Shown here piece after piece: positions 42,650-53,291 of a DNA stretch of 64,000 nucleotides; position 1 is the stretch's first letter, and every line of letters begins with the position of its first letter. Source of the stretch: Bog-756 sp963734435 (GTDB lineage Bacteria; Actinomycetota; Acidimicrobiia; Acidimicrobiales; RAAP-2); assembly GCA_963734435.1 (NCBI GenBank), contig CAVTHA010000004.1, positions 1 to 64,000 on the forward strand, read 5' to 3'. The position numbers were made by a program, and so were the translations under genes. A model generated the notes under the pieces. It was given only the letters and a program-made list of their open reading frames with translations. It made no database searches and was not told the DNA's origin.

Positions 42650-43471
42650 ATGGCTGACAATCCATTGTGGCGGCGTCTCGGTGCCGAGTTCTTGGGCAGC
42701 GCGTTCTTGGCCGCCATCGTGATCGGCTCGGGTATCGCCGCCCAGCAGCTCTCTCCCCACGACGTCGGGCTCCAGCTGTTCGAGAACGCCGCCGCCACCG
42801 GCGCCGGTCTCTACACCATCATCCTGATGTTCGGCCCGGTCTCTGGCGCCCACTTCAACCCGGTGGTCTCCTTTGTCGACGCCGCCTTCGGTGGCCTGCG
42901 GTGGCGGGAGGCCGGTCTCTACCTACCGACCCAGGTGGGCGGCTGCATCGGCGGCGCGGTGGTAGCCAACCTCATGTTCAGTGAGGCGGCGATCTCCATT
43001 TCGACCAAACACCGGGCCTCGGGTGGCCATTTCCTCTCAGAGGTCATCGCCACGATGGGCCTGTTGCTGGTCATCTTCTCGTTGTCCCGGACCGACCGGA
43101 GCCGGTCGGCGCCGGCGGCAGTCGGCGCGTACATCGGCGCCGCCTATTTCTTCACCAGTTCGACGAGCTTCGCCAACCCGGCGATCACCATCGGTCGCAT
43201 GTTCTCCAACAGCTTCGCCGGAATCGCCCCGTCCTCCGCCCCTTCGTTCATCACCGCCCAGGTGGTGGGCGCTGTCGTGGCCTTCGGCGTGATCAAGACG
43301 CTGTACCCCCGGGTCACCCCGGCCCAGGCGTCGGAGATCATCGTCCCCCACCACCTCGAGGGCGGGACACGGGTCGGTGCACGAGTCGAGACGGCGAGCC
43401 GTGCGTCTGGCCTCCCGCCGACGCCCGACGTCGCTTCCCGTGCCGGGAAGTCGCTCGGTCCGAGCTCTTGA
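42650..43471 (+). CDS. Aquaporin/aquaglyceroporin-like MIP channel (ars-linked)
   Basis: The 273-aa polytopic protein carries both half-helix motifs: GAHFNPVVSF (first, NPV rather than NPA) and FANPAITIGRMFSN (second, NPA), each in the expected half. Six helices and two half-helices fit. In ars operons such channels (AqpS type) let As(III) or As(OH)3-like species leave the cell, which can replace an ArsB/Acr3 pump. A hydrophilic C-terminal tail follows residue 240. ATG 42650, 42 bases after arsI. Confidence 0.82.
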   Translation: MADNPLWRRLGAEFLGSAFLAAIVIGSGIAAQQLSPHDVGLQLFENAAATGAGLYTIILMFGPVSGAHFNPVVSFVDAAFGGLRWREAGLYLPTQVGGCIGGAVVANLMFSEAAISISTKHRASGGHFLSEVIATMGLLLVIFSLSRTDRSRSAPAAVGAYIGAAYFFTSSTSFANPAITIGRMFSNSFAGIAPSSAPSFITAQVVGAVVAFGVIKTLYPRVTPAQASEIIVPHHLEGGTRVGARVETASRASGLPPTPDVASRAGKSLGPSS

Positions 43472-43481
43472 GGAGGGCCGG

Positions 43482-44903
43482 ATGCACCTCGTAGCCATCG
43501 GAGGCAGTGACGCCGGGATCAGCGCCGCATTGCGGGCTCGCGAGCTGGATCCGGACGCCGAGGTCACCGTGGTGGTGGCCGACGCCTACCCCAATTTCTC
43601 CATCTGCGGGATCCCCTACTACGTCTCGGGGGACGTGACCCACTGGCGCAACTTGGCGCACAGAACCATCGCCCAGCTCGAGGCGACGGGCATGCACCTT
43701 CGCCTCGACACCACGGCGCGACGCATCGACGTCGAGGGTCGCAAGCTCCTCGTCACCGACGCCCGCGGCCACGAGGAGCTGCTCGCCTATGACCAGTTGA
43801 TCGTGGGCACCGGGGCGATGCCCGTCCGACCGACCATCGACGGGTTGGCCGGGGCCGACGCCCTCGGGGTCGATGAGGGGGTTCACCTCCTGCACTCGAT
43901 GGGGGACACCTTCGCCGTCATGCGCACGCTGGAGGAGACCGACCCGGCCAGCGCGCTGATCGTCGGGGCCGGCTACATCGGGTTGGAGATGGCCGAGGCG
44001 CTGGTGGCGCGTGGGCTGTCGGTGATCCAGATGGAGCAGCTACCCGAAGTGCTCCCCACCGTCGATCCCGAAATCGGCGCATTGGTCCGCGGCCAGCTCG
44101 TCGACCACGGCGTCGACGTCGTCACCGGGACAACGGTGCGCGCCATCGCCCGAGCGCCCGCTGGCCAGCCCGGTCGATTGCGCGTCGAGGGTTCGGCCGG
44201 CGATGGAGAGGATGTGGTTCGGAGCGTCGACATGGTCCTGGTGGTGGTCGGGGTGCGCCCGGACGCGGGGTTGGCCACCTCGGCGGGCGCCACCACCGGT
44301 CACCGCGGGGCGGTCGTCGTCGATCGCCACATGCGGACCAACCTTCCCCACGTCTTCGCGGCCGGCGATTGTGTGGTGACCCACCACCGCCTTCTGGGCG
44401 AGACCTATGTGCCGCTCGGCACGACGGCCCATAAACAAGGTCGGGTGGCCGGGGAGAACGCCCTCGGTGGCGACCGCGAGTTCGCCGGAAGCCTTGGCAC
44501 TCAGGTGGTGAAGATCTTCGATCACGCCGTGGCCCGCACCGGCTTGCGGGATCACGAGGCTTTGGGGGCCGGGTTCGACCCGGTCACTGTCGGCGCCGAG
44601 TCCGACGACCACAAGGCGTACTATCCCGGCAGCCACCGGATCGCCATGCGCATCACCGGGGACGCGGTCACCGGTCGCCTGCTCGGCGTGCAGCTGTTCG
44701 GACACCGCCAGGCCGAGGTGGCCAAGCGCGTCGACGTCGGCGCCACGGCCATCTTTCACGACATGACCGTCGACGCCATCAGCGATCTCGACCTGTCCTA
44801 TACGCCTCCCCTGGGGAGCCCCTGGGATGCGCTGCAGGCTGGCGGCCAAGCCTGGGTGCGCGAGTGGCGTGCCGGCGCCGGCCACCGCCCCGACGCACGC
44901 TGA
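43482..44903 (+). CDS. CoA-disulfide-reductase-like FAD oxidoreductase in the ars cluster
   Basis: The sequence MHLVAIGGSDAGISAALRAR is an FAD motif; FSICGIPYYVSG carries the redox cysteine (Cys42) at the position seen in CoA-disulfide reductase and NADH oxidase/Npx. A second dinucleotide motif ALIVGAGYIGLEMAEAL and the ATG segment LPHVFAAGDCVVTHH are present, followed by a dimerisation domain. The 473-aa length is typical. Thiol-disulfide upkeep during arsenic stress is plausible; direct action on arsenic is unproven. ATG 43482 follows GGAGGG; 11 bases after the aquaporin gene. Confidence 0.85.
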   Translation: MHLVAIGGSDAGISAALRARELDPDAEVTVVVADAYPNFSICGIPYYVSGDVTHWRNLAHRTIAQLEATGMHLRLDTTARRIDVEGRKLLVTDARGHEELLAYDQLIVGTGAMPVRPTIDGLAGADALGVDEGVHLLHSMGDTFAVMRTLEETDPASALIVGAGYIGLEMAEALVARGLSVIQMEQLPEVLPTVDPEIGALVRGQLVDHGVDVVTGTTVRAIARAPAGQPGRLRVEGSAGDGEDVVRSVDMVLVVVGVRPDAGLATSAGATTGHRGAVVVDRHMRTNLPHVFAAGDCVVTHHRLLGETYVPLGTTAHKQGRVAGENALGGDREFAGSLGTQVVKIFDHAVARTGLRDHEALGAGFDPVTVGAESDDHKAYYPGSHRIAMRITGDAVTGRLLGVQLFGHRQAEVAKRVDVGATAIFHDMTVDAISDLDLSYTPPLGSPWDALQAGGQAWVREWRAGAGHRPDAR

Positions 44904-44991
44904 GCAGGTCCAGCTGCGAGAGCGGCGGGTCGTCCGGTTCTGGGGGCGGACCGAGCCCTCGGGGCCGATTCCCCCTCAGTACACTCGATCC

Positions 44992-45447
44992 ATGCGCATT
45001 GCCGTCGGATCCGACCATGCGGGATTCGAGCTCAAAGCCACCCTGGCCAAGCACATGGCGGATGCCGGACACCAGGTCATCGACCTTGGCACCGGATCGC
45101 CCGACACCCCCGTCGACTATCCCGAGTTCGGGGTGGCCGTGGGCCGGTCGGTGGCCGAGGGGCGGGCCGACCGCGGGATCTGCGTCTGCGGTACCGGCAT
45201 CGGCATCGGCATCGCCGCCAACAAGGTAGGTGGGGTGCGGGCCGCCACGGTGCACGACGTCACCACGGCCAGCCTGGCCCGGCGTCACAACGATGCCAAT
45301 GTGATCTGCTTCGGCGGGCGGACCACCGGGACGGCGGAGGCAGTGGATGCGGTGGACGCCTTCTTCTCCACGGAGTTCGAGGGCGGCCGCCACCAGCGCC
45401 GTCTGGACGAGATCGCCGAGTTCGAAAAGCAGGTGTCGGCATCATGA
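44992..45447 (+). CDS. rpiB: Ribose-5-phosphate isomerase B
   Basis: RpiB interconverts ribose-5- and ribulose-5-phosphate. MRIAVGSDHAGFELKATLAK, LGTGSPDTPVDYPEF, GICVCGTGIGIGIAANKVGG (cysteine-bearing loop) and ATVHDVTTASLARRHNDANV are family marks. The 151-aa length is typical of RpiB. ATG 44992. Its stop overlaps the glyA start (ATGA) so the two genes are coupled, a frequent actinobacterial arrangement. Confidence 0.93.
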   Translation: MRIAVGSDHAGFELKATLAKHMADAGHQVIDLGTGSPDTPVDYPEFGVAVGRSVAEGRADRGICVCGTGIGIGIAANKVGGVRAATVHDVTTASLARRHNDANVICFGGRTTGTAEAVDAVDAFFSTEFEGGRHQRRLDEIAEFEKQVSAS

Positions 45448-46745
45448 GCGACCACGCCGCATCCCCCTTCGACCAGTGGCTGGCCGGTGATCCCGAGGTG
45501 CTCCGCCTCCTCGGCGACGAGGCGGAGCGGCAGTCCACCACCCTGCAGCTCATCGCCTCGGAGAACTTCACCTCTCCGGCCGTGCTGGCCGCTTCGGGGT
45601 CGGTGCTCACCAACAAATACTCAGAGGGCTATCCCGGTCGGCGCTACTACGGCGGAAACCAGGTCATCGACGAGGTCGAAGATCTGGCCCTCCGGCGGGC
45701 CACCGCCTTGTTCGGTGCCGAGCACGCCAACGTGCAGCCCCATGCCGGGGCCATGGCCAACCTGGCGGTCTACCAGGCGCTGCTCGAACCGGGGGACACC
45801 ATCCTGGCCATGCGACTGGACCATGGCGGGCACCTGACCCACGGGTCGCCGGCCAGCATCACCTCCAAGATCTGGCGCTTCGTCTCCTACGGCGTCTCCT
45901 CCGCCACCGGCGACCCGGACAAGCCCGGCGAGGTCATCGACTTCGACCAGGTCGCCGATGTCGCCCGCCGCGAGCAGCCCAAGCTCATCGTGGCCGGTTC
46001 CACCGCCTACTCCCGGATCATCGACCCACTGCCGTTCCGCGAGATCGCCGACTCGGTCGGCGCCCGGTTCATGTTCGACGCCGCCCATCCCGCCGGGTTG
46101 ATCGCCGGCGGGGTCCACCCCTCTCCGGTGGGCGTCGCCGACGTCGTCACCTTTACCACCCACAAGACCTTGCGCGGCCCGCGGGGGGCGGTCGTCCTCT
46201 GCTCGTCCGAACTGGCCAAGGTGGTGGACAGTGCGGTCTTCCCCGGTCTCCAGGGTGGCCCCCTCGAACACGTCATCGCCGCCAAGGCGGTGGCCTTCGC
46301 CGAGGCGGCCCTTCCGGAGTTCCGCGACTACGCCGCCGCGGTGGTGGCGAACGCCGCCGCCCTGGGCCAGTCGCTGGCCGAGTCCGGCTTCCGCCTGGTG
46401 TCCGGCGGAACCGAGAACCACCAGGTCCTGGTGGACCTGCGCACCTTCGATGCCGAGCTCACCGGCAAGGTCGCCCAGGAAGTCCTCGACCGGGCCGGCA
46501 TCACCTGCAACCGGAACACCATCCCCGACGATCCCCGCTCCGCCTTCATCACCTCGGGCCTTCGGCTCGGCTCGGCGGCGCAGACCACCGCGGGCATGGG
46601 GAGAACCGAGATGCAGGCCGTCGGGCAGCTCATCGGCCGGACCCTCCGCCACCGCCAGGACGAGGACGTCCTCCGTGCCGTGCGGGCCGAGGTGCGGGAG
46701 CTGTGCTCGGCCTTCCCTCCCTACCCTTCCCTGGGCGGCCGGTGA
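45444..46745 (+). CDS. glyA: Serine hydroxymethyltransferase
   Basis: GlyA transfers the serine hydroxymethyl group to tetrahydrofolate, giving glycine and methylene-THF. STTLQLIASENFTSPAVLAA, TNKYSEGYPGRRYYGGNQVI, MRLDHGGHLTHGSP, MFDAAHPAGLIAGG and the PLP-lysine motif VVTFTTHKTLRGPRG are all present. SAFPPYPSL is near the end. The 433-aa length is normal. It joins the serA/serC capacity elsewhere in the window. ATG 45444 overlaps the rpiB stop. Confidence 0.95.
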   Translation: MSDHAASPFDQWLAGDPEVLRLLGDEAERQSTTLQLIASENFTSPAVLAASGSVLTNKYSEGYPGRRYYGGNQVIDEVEDLALRRATALFGAEHANVQPHAGAMANLAVYQALLEPGDTILAMRLDHGGHLTHGSPASITSKIWRFVSYGVSSATGDPDKPGEVIDFDQVADVARREQPKLIVAGSTAYSRIIDPLPFREIADSVGARFMFDAAHPAGLIAGGVHPSPVGVADVVTFTTHKTLRGPRGAVVLCSSELAKVVDSAVFPGLQGGPLEHVIAAKAVAFAEAALPEFRDYAAAVVANAAALGQSLAESGFRLVSGGTENHQVLVDLRTFDAELTGKVAQEVLDRAGITCNRNTIPDDPRSAFITSGLRLGSAAQTTAGMGRTEMQAVGQLIGRTLRHRQDEDVLRAVRAEVRELCSAFPPYPSLGGR

Positions 46746-46767
46746 CCCAGGGCCCGCACCTGACCTG

Positions 46768-48054
46768 GTGAGCTCGGGCACGCCGCTCAACTGGTATGCC
46801 GTCTTGCTGGTGGTGGCGGCCGCCAGCGCCTGGATCCTCACCTTCCCGGCCCGCCGCATCGCCGTCGAGATCGGGTACGTGGCCCAACCCGACGACCGCA
46901 AGGTTCATCAGCGGGTGACGCCCGCCGCCGGCGGCGTCGCCCTGTTCGTGGCCATGCTGGTGACCTGGGCCGTCGCCGCGTCCATCCCGGCGCTCGCCCC
47001 CCTGTTCCGGGACTCGTCGGAGCCGCTCGGCCTCCTGCTCGGCGCGGCCGCCATCTTCGTCGTCGGCCTCATCGACGACTTCCGGGACATGTCGGCGCCG
47101 GCCAAGGTGGCGGGCCAGGTCCTGGCGGCGACCATCCTCTACTTCCTCGGCGTCACCTGGTTCCAGTTCAAGATCCCCCTGGCCGGGCTGGTCCAGCTGT
47201 CGCCCGAGTGGACCCCCTTGCTCACCGCCCTGTGGGTGATCGCCATCACCAACGCCGTCAACCTGATCGACGGCCTGGACGGCCTGGCCGCCGGGGTGGT
47301 GGCCATCGCCTCGGGCGCCCTCGCCGTCTACGGCCTGCACCTCCAGTACCTGGGCAACCTGCCGACCGACAACATCGGCCCGCTGATCGCCGTGGTCACC
47401 TGCGGCATCTGCCTCGGGTTCCTCCCGCACAATTTCCATCCGGCCAAGATCTTCATGGGTGATGCCGGCGCCCTCCTGCTCGGCCTGCTCATGGCGGCGT
47501 CCACCATGCTGATCGGCGGCCGGACGGCGGGCACGGTGGGCGGGGTCACGGCGCGCAGCGGCCAGACCTATTTCTTCTTCGCCCCGCTGTTCATCCCGTT
47601 CTTCATCCTCGGCGTGCCCATCGTCGACATGGCGTTCGCCTTCGTCCGACGGACCGCCAACCGGACCGGCTTTTCCACCCCCGACAAGAACCACCTGCAC
47701 CACCGCCTGCTGCGGCTCGGCCACGGCCACCGGCGGAGCGTCCTCATCCTGTGGGCCTGGACGGTGCTCCTGTCCGGGTTCATCCTGTTCCCGCTCTACA
47801 TCTCGAGCGTCAACGCCTTCATCCCCTTCGGTGCCCTGGCGCTCGGGGTGGTCCTCTACACCCTGTTCCATCCTTCCCTCCGCCGGCAGACCGGGCTCGG
47901 CCCCGAGGGGGAGCCCCCGGTCGACAGCCCGCCCGACGGCGACCACGCCCACGGACCAGGGGCGATCGCTCCACCCGCGGCGGCCGCGGCCCCGGTCGGG
48001 AGCCCGCCGGTCGATGGCGTCCCGGCCGAGGTGGCCCGCACCGGCGAAGTGTGA
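46768..48054 (+). CDS. Undecaprenyl-phosphate N-acetylhexosamine-1-phosphate transferase (WecA/TagO, MraY superfamily)
   Basis: A polytopic protein (about 11 helices) with the superfamily motifs: GLIDDFRDM (Asp-Asp), NAVNLIDGLDGLAAGVVAI, HPAKIFMGDAGALLLG and KNHLHHRLLRLGHGHRRS (His-rich loop). It attaches a sugar phosphate to undecaprenyl phosphate to begin cell-wall polymer or O-antigen-like synthesis. The C-terminal 60 residues are hydrophilic, Pro/Ala-rich and low-complexity, unlike most family members. GTG 46768 is used, 22 bases after glyA. The ATP synthase operon follows, a common gene order in actinobacteria. Confidence 0.87.
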   Translation: MSSGTPLNWYAVLLVVAAASAWILTFPARRIAVEIGYVAQPDDRKVHQRVTPAAGGVALFVAMLVTWAVAASIPALAPLFRDSSEPLGLLLGAAAIFVVGLIDDFRDMSAPAKVAGQVLAATILYFLGVTWFQFKIPLAGLVQLSPEWTPLLTALWVIAITNAVNLIDGLDGLAAGVVAIASGALAVYGLHLQYLGNLPTDNIGPLIAVVTCGICLGFLPHNFHPAKIFMGDAGALLLGLLMAASTMLIGGRTAGTVGGVTARSGQTYFFFAPLFIPFFILGVPIVDMAFAFVRRTANRTGFSTPDKNHLHHRLLRLGHGHRRSVLILWAWTVLLSGFILFPLYISSVNAFIPFGALALGVVLYTLFHPSLRRQTGLGPEGEPPVDSPPDGDHAHGPGAIAPPAAAAAPVGSPPVDGVPAEVARTGEV

Positions 48055-48251
48055 ATGGAGTGTTTCGCCGTTTTGCCGCCCTGGGGGCGGAGGTGCGATG
48101 ATTGCGCCCGTGAACGGCACGCCTCTCGGCCCTGTCGAGGACATCAGTGCTGGCGGCTCGACCGGCCTTCGGCGCCGGTTCACTGCGTGATCCCAGGTAC
48201 GACTCGTGAAGCTCCGAACCTCCAAGCTCCCTGACGCGGCACGGCCCGGCC

Positions 48252-48506
48252 ATGGAGGATCCGCATCCGAAAGAACCCGGCGACGAGGTCTCCCCACCCG
48301 AGCGATCACCATCGCTCGCCCCGGGGGCGGTGGCGTTTCTCACCCTGGGCGTCGCCTGGGCGGTCGCCCTGGCGGTCGGATGGGGCATCGGCTACCTGAT
48401 CGATCGGTGGGCGGGCACCAGTCCCATCTTCACCCTGGTCGGCCTGGGCTTCGGTGTGGTGCTCGCCGTGCTCCTCACGATCGACCGGGTGCGCAAGTAC
48501 CTGTAA
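48252..48506 (+). CDS. AtpI/AtpZ-type small membrane protein (ATP synthase accessory)
   Basis: The 84-aa protein has two membrane helices (GAVAFLTLGVAWAVALAVGW and PIFTLVGLGFGVVLAVLL) separated by GYLIDRWAGTS, the pattern of the AtpZ/AtpI family. It probably assists c-ring assembly or Mg2+ handling. ATG 48252 follows CATGGAGG-like context. The upstream 200 bases contain a short frame (48099-48191, MIAPVNGTPLGPVEDISAGG onward) that I cannot judge. Confidence 0.7.
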   Translation: MEDPHPKEPGDEVSPPERSPSLAPGAVAFLTLGVAWAVALAVGWGIGYLIDRWAGTSPIFTLVGLGFGVVLAVLLTIDRVRKYL

Positions 48507-48561
48507 CCGACCGTGCGGACGTCGGCTGTCTGGGCGACCGGTGCGACGGATAGACTGAGTC

Positions 48562-49062
48562 GTGTTCGCCCATTTCTCGTTGCCGAACGTGCCCGACGTG
48601 GCCCGGCGGACGGTGTCGACAGTATTGGTGATCGGCGTGGCGGCCCTGGTGGGCTGCATCGCCTTCGGGCAGCCACTCCTGGGTCTGGGTGCCTGCATCG
48701 GTTTGGCCCTGGGCACGCTCAACTTCCGCATGATCGGCAACTCGGTGGCCCGGGTCAGCGCCCGCCAGGACGCCAACCGCCGCCGGCCACTGGCCCTCAA
48801 CACCATGGGGCGCATGGGGATCATCACCGTGGTGACCATCGGACTCTTGTTCCTGTCGGCCAGCCTCGGATTCGGGGTGCTCGCCGGTCTGGCGGTGTTC
48901 CAGCTCATCCTGCTGGTCAACGTGGCCCGGTCGATGGCCAAGGCCGGCCCGATGACCTCAGTCGATGAGGTGATCAACGCCAATGTGGTCGAGGACGACA
49001 TCGTTCGCCCTGATCCCCGGCCGCTGACCGGACCCCCCGACGACCGCCAGGTTGGTGGGTGA
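48562..49062 (+). CDS. ATP synthase protein I-like membrane protein
   Basis: A 166-aa protein with about four membrane helices (VSTVLVIGVAALVGCIAF, LLGLGACIGLALGTLNF, IITVVTIGLLFLSASLGF, LAGLAVFQLILLVNVA). It sits between the AtpZ-like gene and atpB, and ends in an acidic, disordered tail (VIDE-like DEVINANVVEDD). This matches the longer atpI-like genes of actinobacterial ATP synthase operons; function is assembly-related at best. GTG 48562. Its stop is three bases before atpB. Confidence 0.65.
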   Translation: MFAHFSLPNVPDVARRTVSTVLVIGVAALVGCIAFGQPLLGLGACIGLALGTLNFRMIGNSVARVSARQDANRRRPLALNTMGRMGIITVVTIGLLFLSASLGFGVLAGLAVFQLILLVNVARSMAKAGPMTSVDEVINANVVEDDIVRPDPRPLTGPPDDRQVGG

Positions 49063-49065
49063 CCG

Positions 49066-49857
49066 ATGGGTGCGGGATCAGTGTTGTTGCAAGCCCCGCT
49101 GCTGGCTTCGGACATTACGGTCGGGGAGCATCCCCAGGCCAAGTGGGGCCCGCTCACCGTCAACGTGGACATCGTGTGGGCCACGGTCATTGCCGGCTTG
49201 GTCGTGGTGGTCCTCGGCATGTACCTGCGGTCTCGGGCGACCAGCGGGGTACCCGGCAAGTTCCAACTGGCCTGGGAGTTGGCCGTCGGCGCGGTCCAAA
49301 GGCAGGTGGACGAGTCGATCGGGCCACGTGGGGCCAAGGTGGTGCCCCTCGCACTCACCCTGTTCGTCTTCATCTTCACCTGCAACTTGTTCGAGGTCCT
49401 CGGTATCGGCAGCCGGTACGAGTTCCTGCCCGCGCCGACCAGCGACATCAACCTGCCGCTGGCCATGGCCCTCTACGTGTTCGTGCTGAGCAACATCGCC
49501 GCCATCAAGAACCGGGGTGTCGGTGGCTATCTCGCCCACTACGTGAAGCAGCCCTTCTCGCCCAAGCTGGCCCCGGTCAACCTCTTCATGAACGGCATCG
49601 AGGAGATCATCAAGCCTCTGACGCTTACCCTCCGGCTCTTCGGCAACCTGTTTGCCGGCGGTTTGATGCTGTCTCTGCTGGCGGCGCTGGTCATCTGGAA
49701 GCTCGGGCCGCTCCCCATCGGCGGCCTGCTGTCGGTCCCGTTCACCGTCATCTGGAAGCTCTTCGACATGGCGATCGGCGCCATCCAGGCCTTCATCTTC
49801 GCCCTGCTCACCATCTTGTACTTCGACAGCGCGATGGCTACGGAAGAGGCCCACTGA
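49066..49857 (+). CDS. atpB: F0F1 ATP synthase subunit a
   Basis: Subunit a holds the stator half-channels. The essential arginine is in LTLTLRLFGNLFAGG, with ITPQ-like partners upstream (PVNLFMNGIEEIIKPLTL). Five to six helices are seen, including PLALTLFVFIFTCNLF. The 263-aa length is typical. ATG 49066, three bases after the preceding stop. The next gene is atpE with a strong AAAGGAGA ribosome site at about 49909. Confidence 0.93.
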   Translation: MGAGSVLLQAPLLASDITVGEHPQAKWGPLTVNVDIVWATVIAGLVVVVLGMYLRSRATSGVPGKFQLAWELAVGAVQRQVDESIGPRGAKVVPLALTLFVFIFTCNLFEVLGIGSRYEFLPAPTSDINLPLAMALYVFVLSNIAAIKNRGVGGYLAHYVKQPFSPKLAPVNLFMNGIEEIIKPLTLTLRLFGNLFAGGLMLSLLAALVIWKLGPLPIGGLLSVPFTVIWKLFDMAIGAIQAFIFALLTILYFDSAMATEEAH

Positions 49858-49922
49858 TGCAGCTCTCTCGCACCCGCGCCCACTGAAAGCCTCATCAACA
49901 ACCTGACAAAGGAGAAGCAGTC

Positions 49923-50186
49923 ATGGCAGACGCCTCGATGGCGGACGCAGTAAGGATCGCCGGCGCCATGGTCGGCGGCGGGCTGGCCCTCGGCGGCGGC
50001 GCCGTCGGTGCCGCCATCGGCGACGGGCTGGCCGGGAGCCAGACCATTGCCGGGGTGGCCCGTCAACCCGAGGCCCAGGGCCGGCTGACCACCATCATGT
50101 TCCTCACCGTCGGACTGTGCGAGGCGGCCTACTTCATCAATTTGGCCTTCACCGCACTGTTCATCTTCTCGCTCTACAAGAAGTAG
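49923..50186 (+). CDS. atpE: F0F1 ATP synthase subunit c
   Basis: The 87-aa proteolipid has a Gly-rich first helix (VGGGLALGGGAVGAAIGDGL), the polar RQP loop (Arg47-Gln48-Pro49 in GVARQPEAQG) and the ion-binding carboxylate Glu67 in LTVGLCEAAYFINLAF. There is no extra Na+-type Gln/Ser pattern in the second helix, so protons are the likely coupling ion. ATG 49923 with a strong SD (AAAGGAGAAG), suiting the high copy number of c. Confidence 0.93.
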   Translation: MADASMADAVRIAGAMVGGGLALGGGAVGAAIGDGLAGSQTIAGVARQPEAQGRLTTIMFLTVGLCEAAYFINLAFTALFIFSLYKK

Positions 50187-50280
50187 CGCCGATGCAGTCG
50201 GTTGGACACACTCGGCCGTCCGTCTCGGGGGCGTTGCCTGGCGGGTCGGTTCCGGACGGCCGGGCGACCACTACACAAGG

Positions 50281-50832
50281 ATGACGGCCATGCTCATCGC
50301 AGCCAGCAATTTCCTGATCCCGAACGGGACCTTCGTTGTCGTACTGATCGCGTTCATCCTGGTACTCGGGTTCATCGGTCGGAGCGTCGTGCCGTACCTG
50401 AACAAGGTGCTGACCGAGCGCCAGGAGCAGATCCGCGGTGAGCTCGAGGCCGCGGACAAGGCCAAGGCCGATGCCGAGGTCGCTGACGTCGAGCGCCGAA
50501 GGGAGCTGGAGCAGGCCCGTGCCCACGCTCGCGAGATCGTGGCCCAGGCCACCGCCACCGCCGAACGCATCGTGGTCGGTGCCCAGACCGACGCCCAGCA
50601 GGCCGCCGAGCGCATCGCCCAGGCGGCCGAGGCCGAGGTGGCCGTGGCCCGCCAGGCGGCGGTCGAGGAGGTCAGCGCCCGAGTCGGCGAGATCGTGATG
50701 GATGCGGCGGAACGGGTGGTCGGCCGCGAGATTCGAGCCTCTGACCACCAGGACCTCATCGATGAGGCCATCGCCGCCGTCCGCACCGAGACGTCCGGCA
50801 CCACGGCCGGGGTCGCCGGGGGCGCCCGGTGA
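50281..50832 (+). CDS. atpF: F0F1 ATP synthase subunit b
   Basis: One N-terminal helix (TFVVVLIAFILVLGFIGRSV) is followed by a long charged helix (RQEQIRGELEAADKAKADAE onward) forming the peripheral stalk. The 183-aa protein is separate from delta here, unlike the mycobacterial second b-delta fusion. ATG 50281, with another at 50290. The stop overlaps the atpH start (GTGA), implying coupling. Confidence 0.9.
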   Translation: MTAMLIAASNFLIPNGTFVVVLIAFILVLGFIGRSVVPYLNKVLTERQEQIRGELEAADKAKADAEVADVERRRELEQARAHAREIVAQATATAERIVVGAQTDAQQAAERIAQAAEAEVAVARQAAVEEVSARVGEIVMDAAERVVGREIRASDHQDLIDEAIAAVRTETSGTTAGVAGGAR

Positions 50833-51765
50833 ACGCCGCTCTCCAGGGCTACCTGGCCGCCGTCGAGGAGTCGCTGGCCGAAGCGGGCATCATGGCCGAG
50901 GCCGCAGCCGAGCTGCGCGGTGTGGCCGATCTGGTCGACGCCCACACCGACTTGGCCCTGGCCCTCAACGACGCCTCGGTGCCGGTGTCGGCCCGCCGGG
51001 CGGTTCTCGACGACCTGCTGGAAGGGAAGGTGCGCCCCGAGGTGCGCCGGCTGGTGCACCAGGCGGTCACCGTGGTCCCCCCGGCCGAAGTAGAGGCCTC
51101 CTTTCACTGGCTGGCCGCCCGGGTGGCCGCCGCCGCCGCCGGCGTGGCGGGCACGGGGTCGCCCGAGGAGGAACCGCTGCTCGGGAGGCTGGCCTCGCGG
51201 AACCGGGTGTCGGGCTACGCCGCCGCCGTCCTCGAGACCCTGCCCACCGCCGGGCTCGAGGAAGTCGAGGACGAGCTGTTCCGCTTCGCCCGCACGGTGG
51301 AGGCCAACCGGGACCTCCGACGGGCCCTGGGTGACCGGGACTTGCCCGTCTCGCTCCGCCAGCAGGTCATTGCCGATCTCCTCGATGACCGCGTCCTGCC
51401 GGCCACCCAGCGGCTGGCCGCCTACGCGGTGCGGGGCGGCCGGGCCCGCGACATCCTGGCCACCCTCGACCGGCTGGTGGAGGACGCGGCGCGAGCACGC
51501 GGGTGGCGGGTGGCCCGAGTCAGGGCGGCCGACGAGGTCGACGACGCCCGGCGCGGCCGCATGGGCGAGGCCCTGGGCCGCCTGACCGGCGCTCCGGTCG
51601 AGCTCCAGGTGGCTATCGACCCGAAGCTGCTCGGTGGGGTGGTGGTGCAGATCGGCGACCTGCTGGTCGACGGCACCACCCGGCACCGGTTGGACGAATT
51701 GAAGGAACACCTCCTGGCGTCCGGGACGGCGCCCTACGTAACGCCACAAGGAAGGGAACCAGCCG

Positions 51766-51773
<8 letters not shown>
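50829..51773 (+). CDS. atpH: F0F1 ATP synthase subunit delta with duplicated N-terminal domain
   Basis: Delta (OSCP) joins the peripheral stalk to F1. At 314 aa it is much longer than the usual 170-190. Residues 7-80 (GYLAAVEESLAEAGIMAEAA onward to HQAV) and 129-201 (GYAAAVLETLPTAGLEEVED onward to AYAV) are two homologous helical domains, joined by an Ala/Gly-rich linker; only the second is followed by the C-terminal beta part (VELQVAIDPKLLGGVVVQIG). So the N-terminal OSCP domain is duplicated in tandem. GTG 50829 overlaps atpF; the 3' end overlaps atpA by eight bases. Confidence 0.88.
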
Positions 51774-53288
<1,515 letters not shown>

Positions 53289-53291
53289 CCC

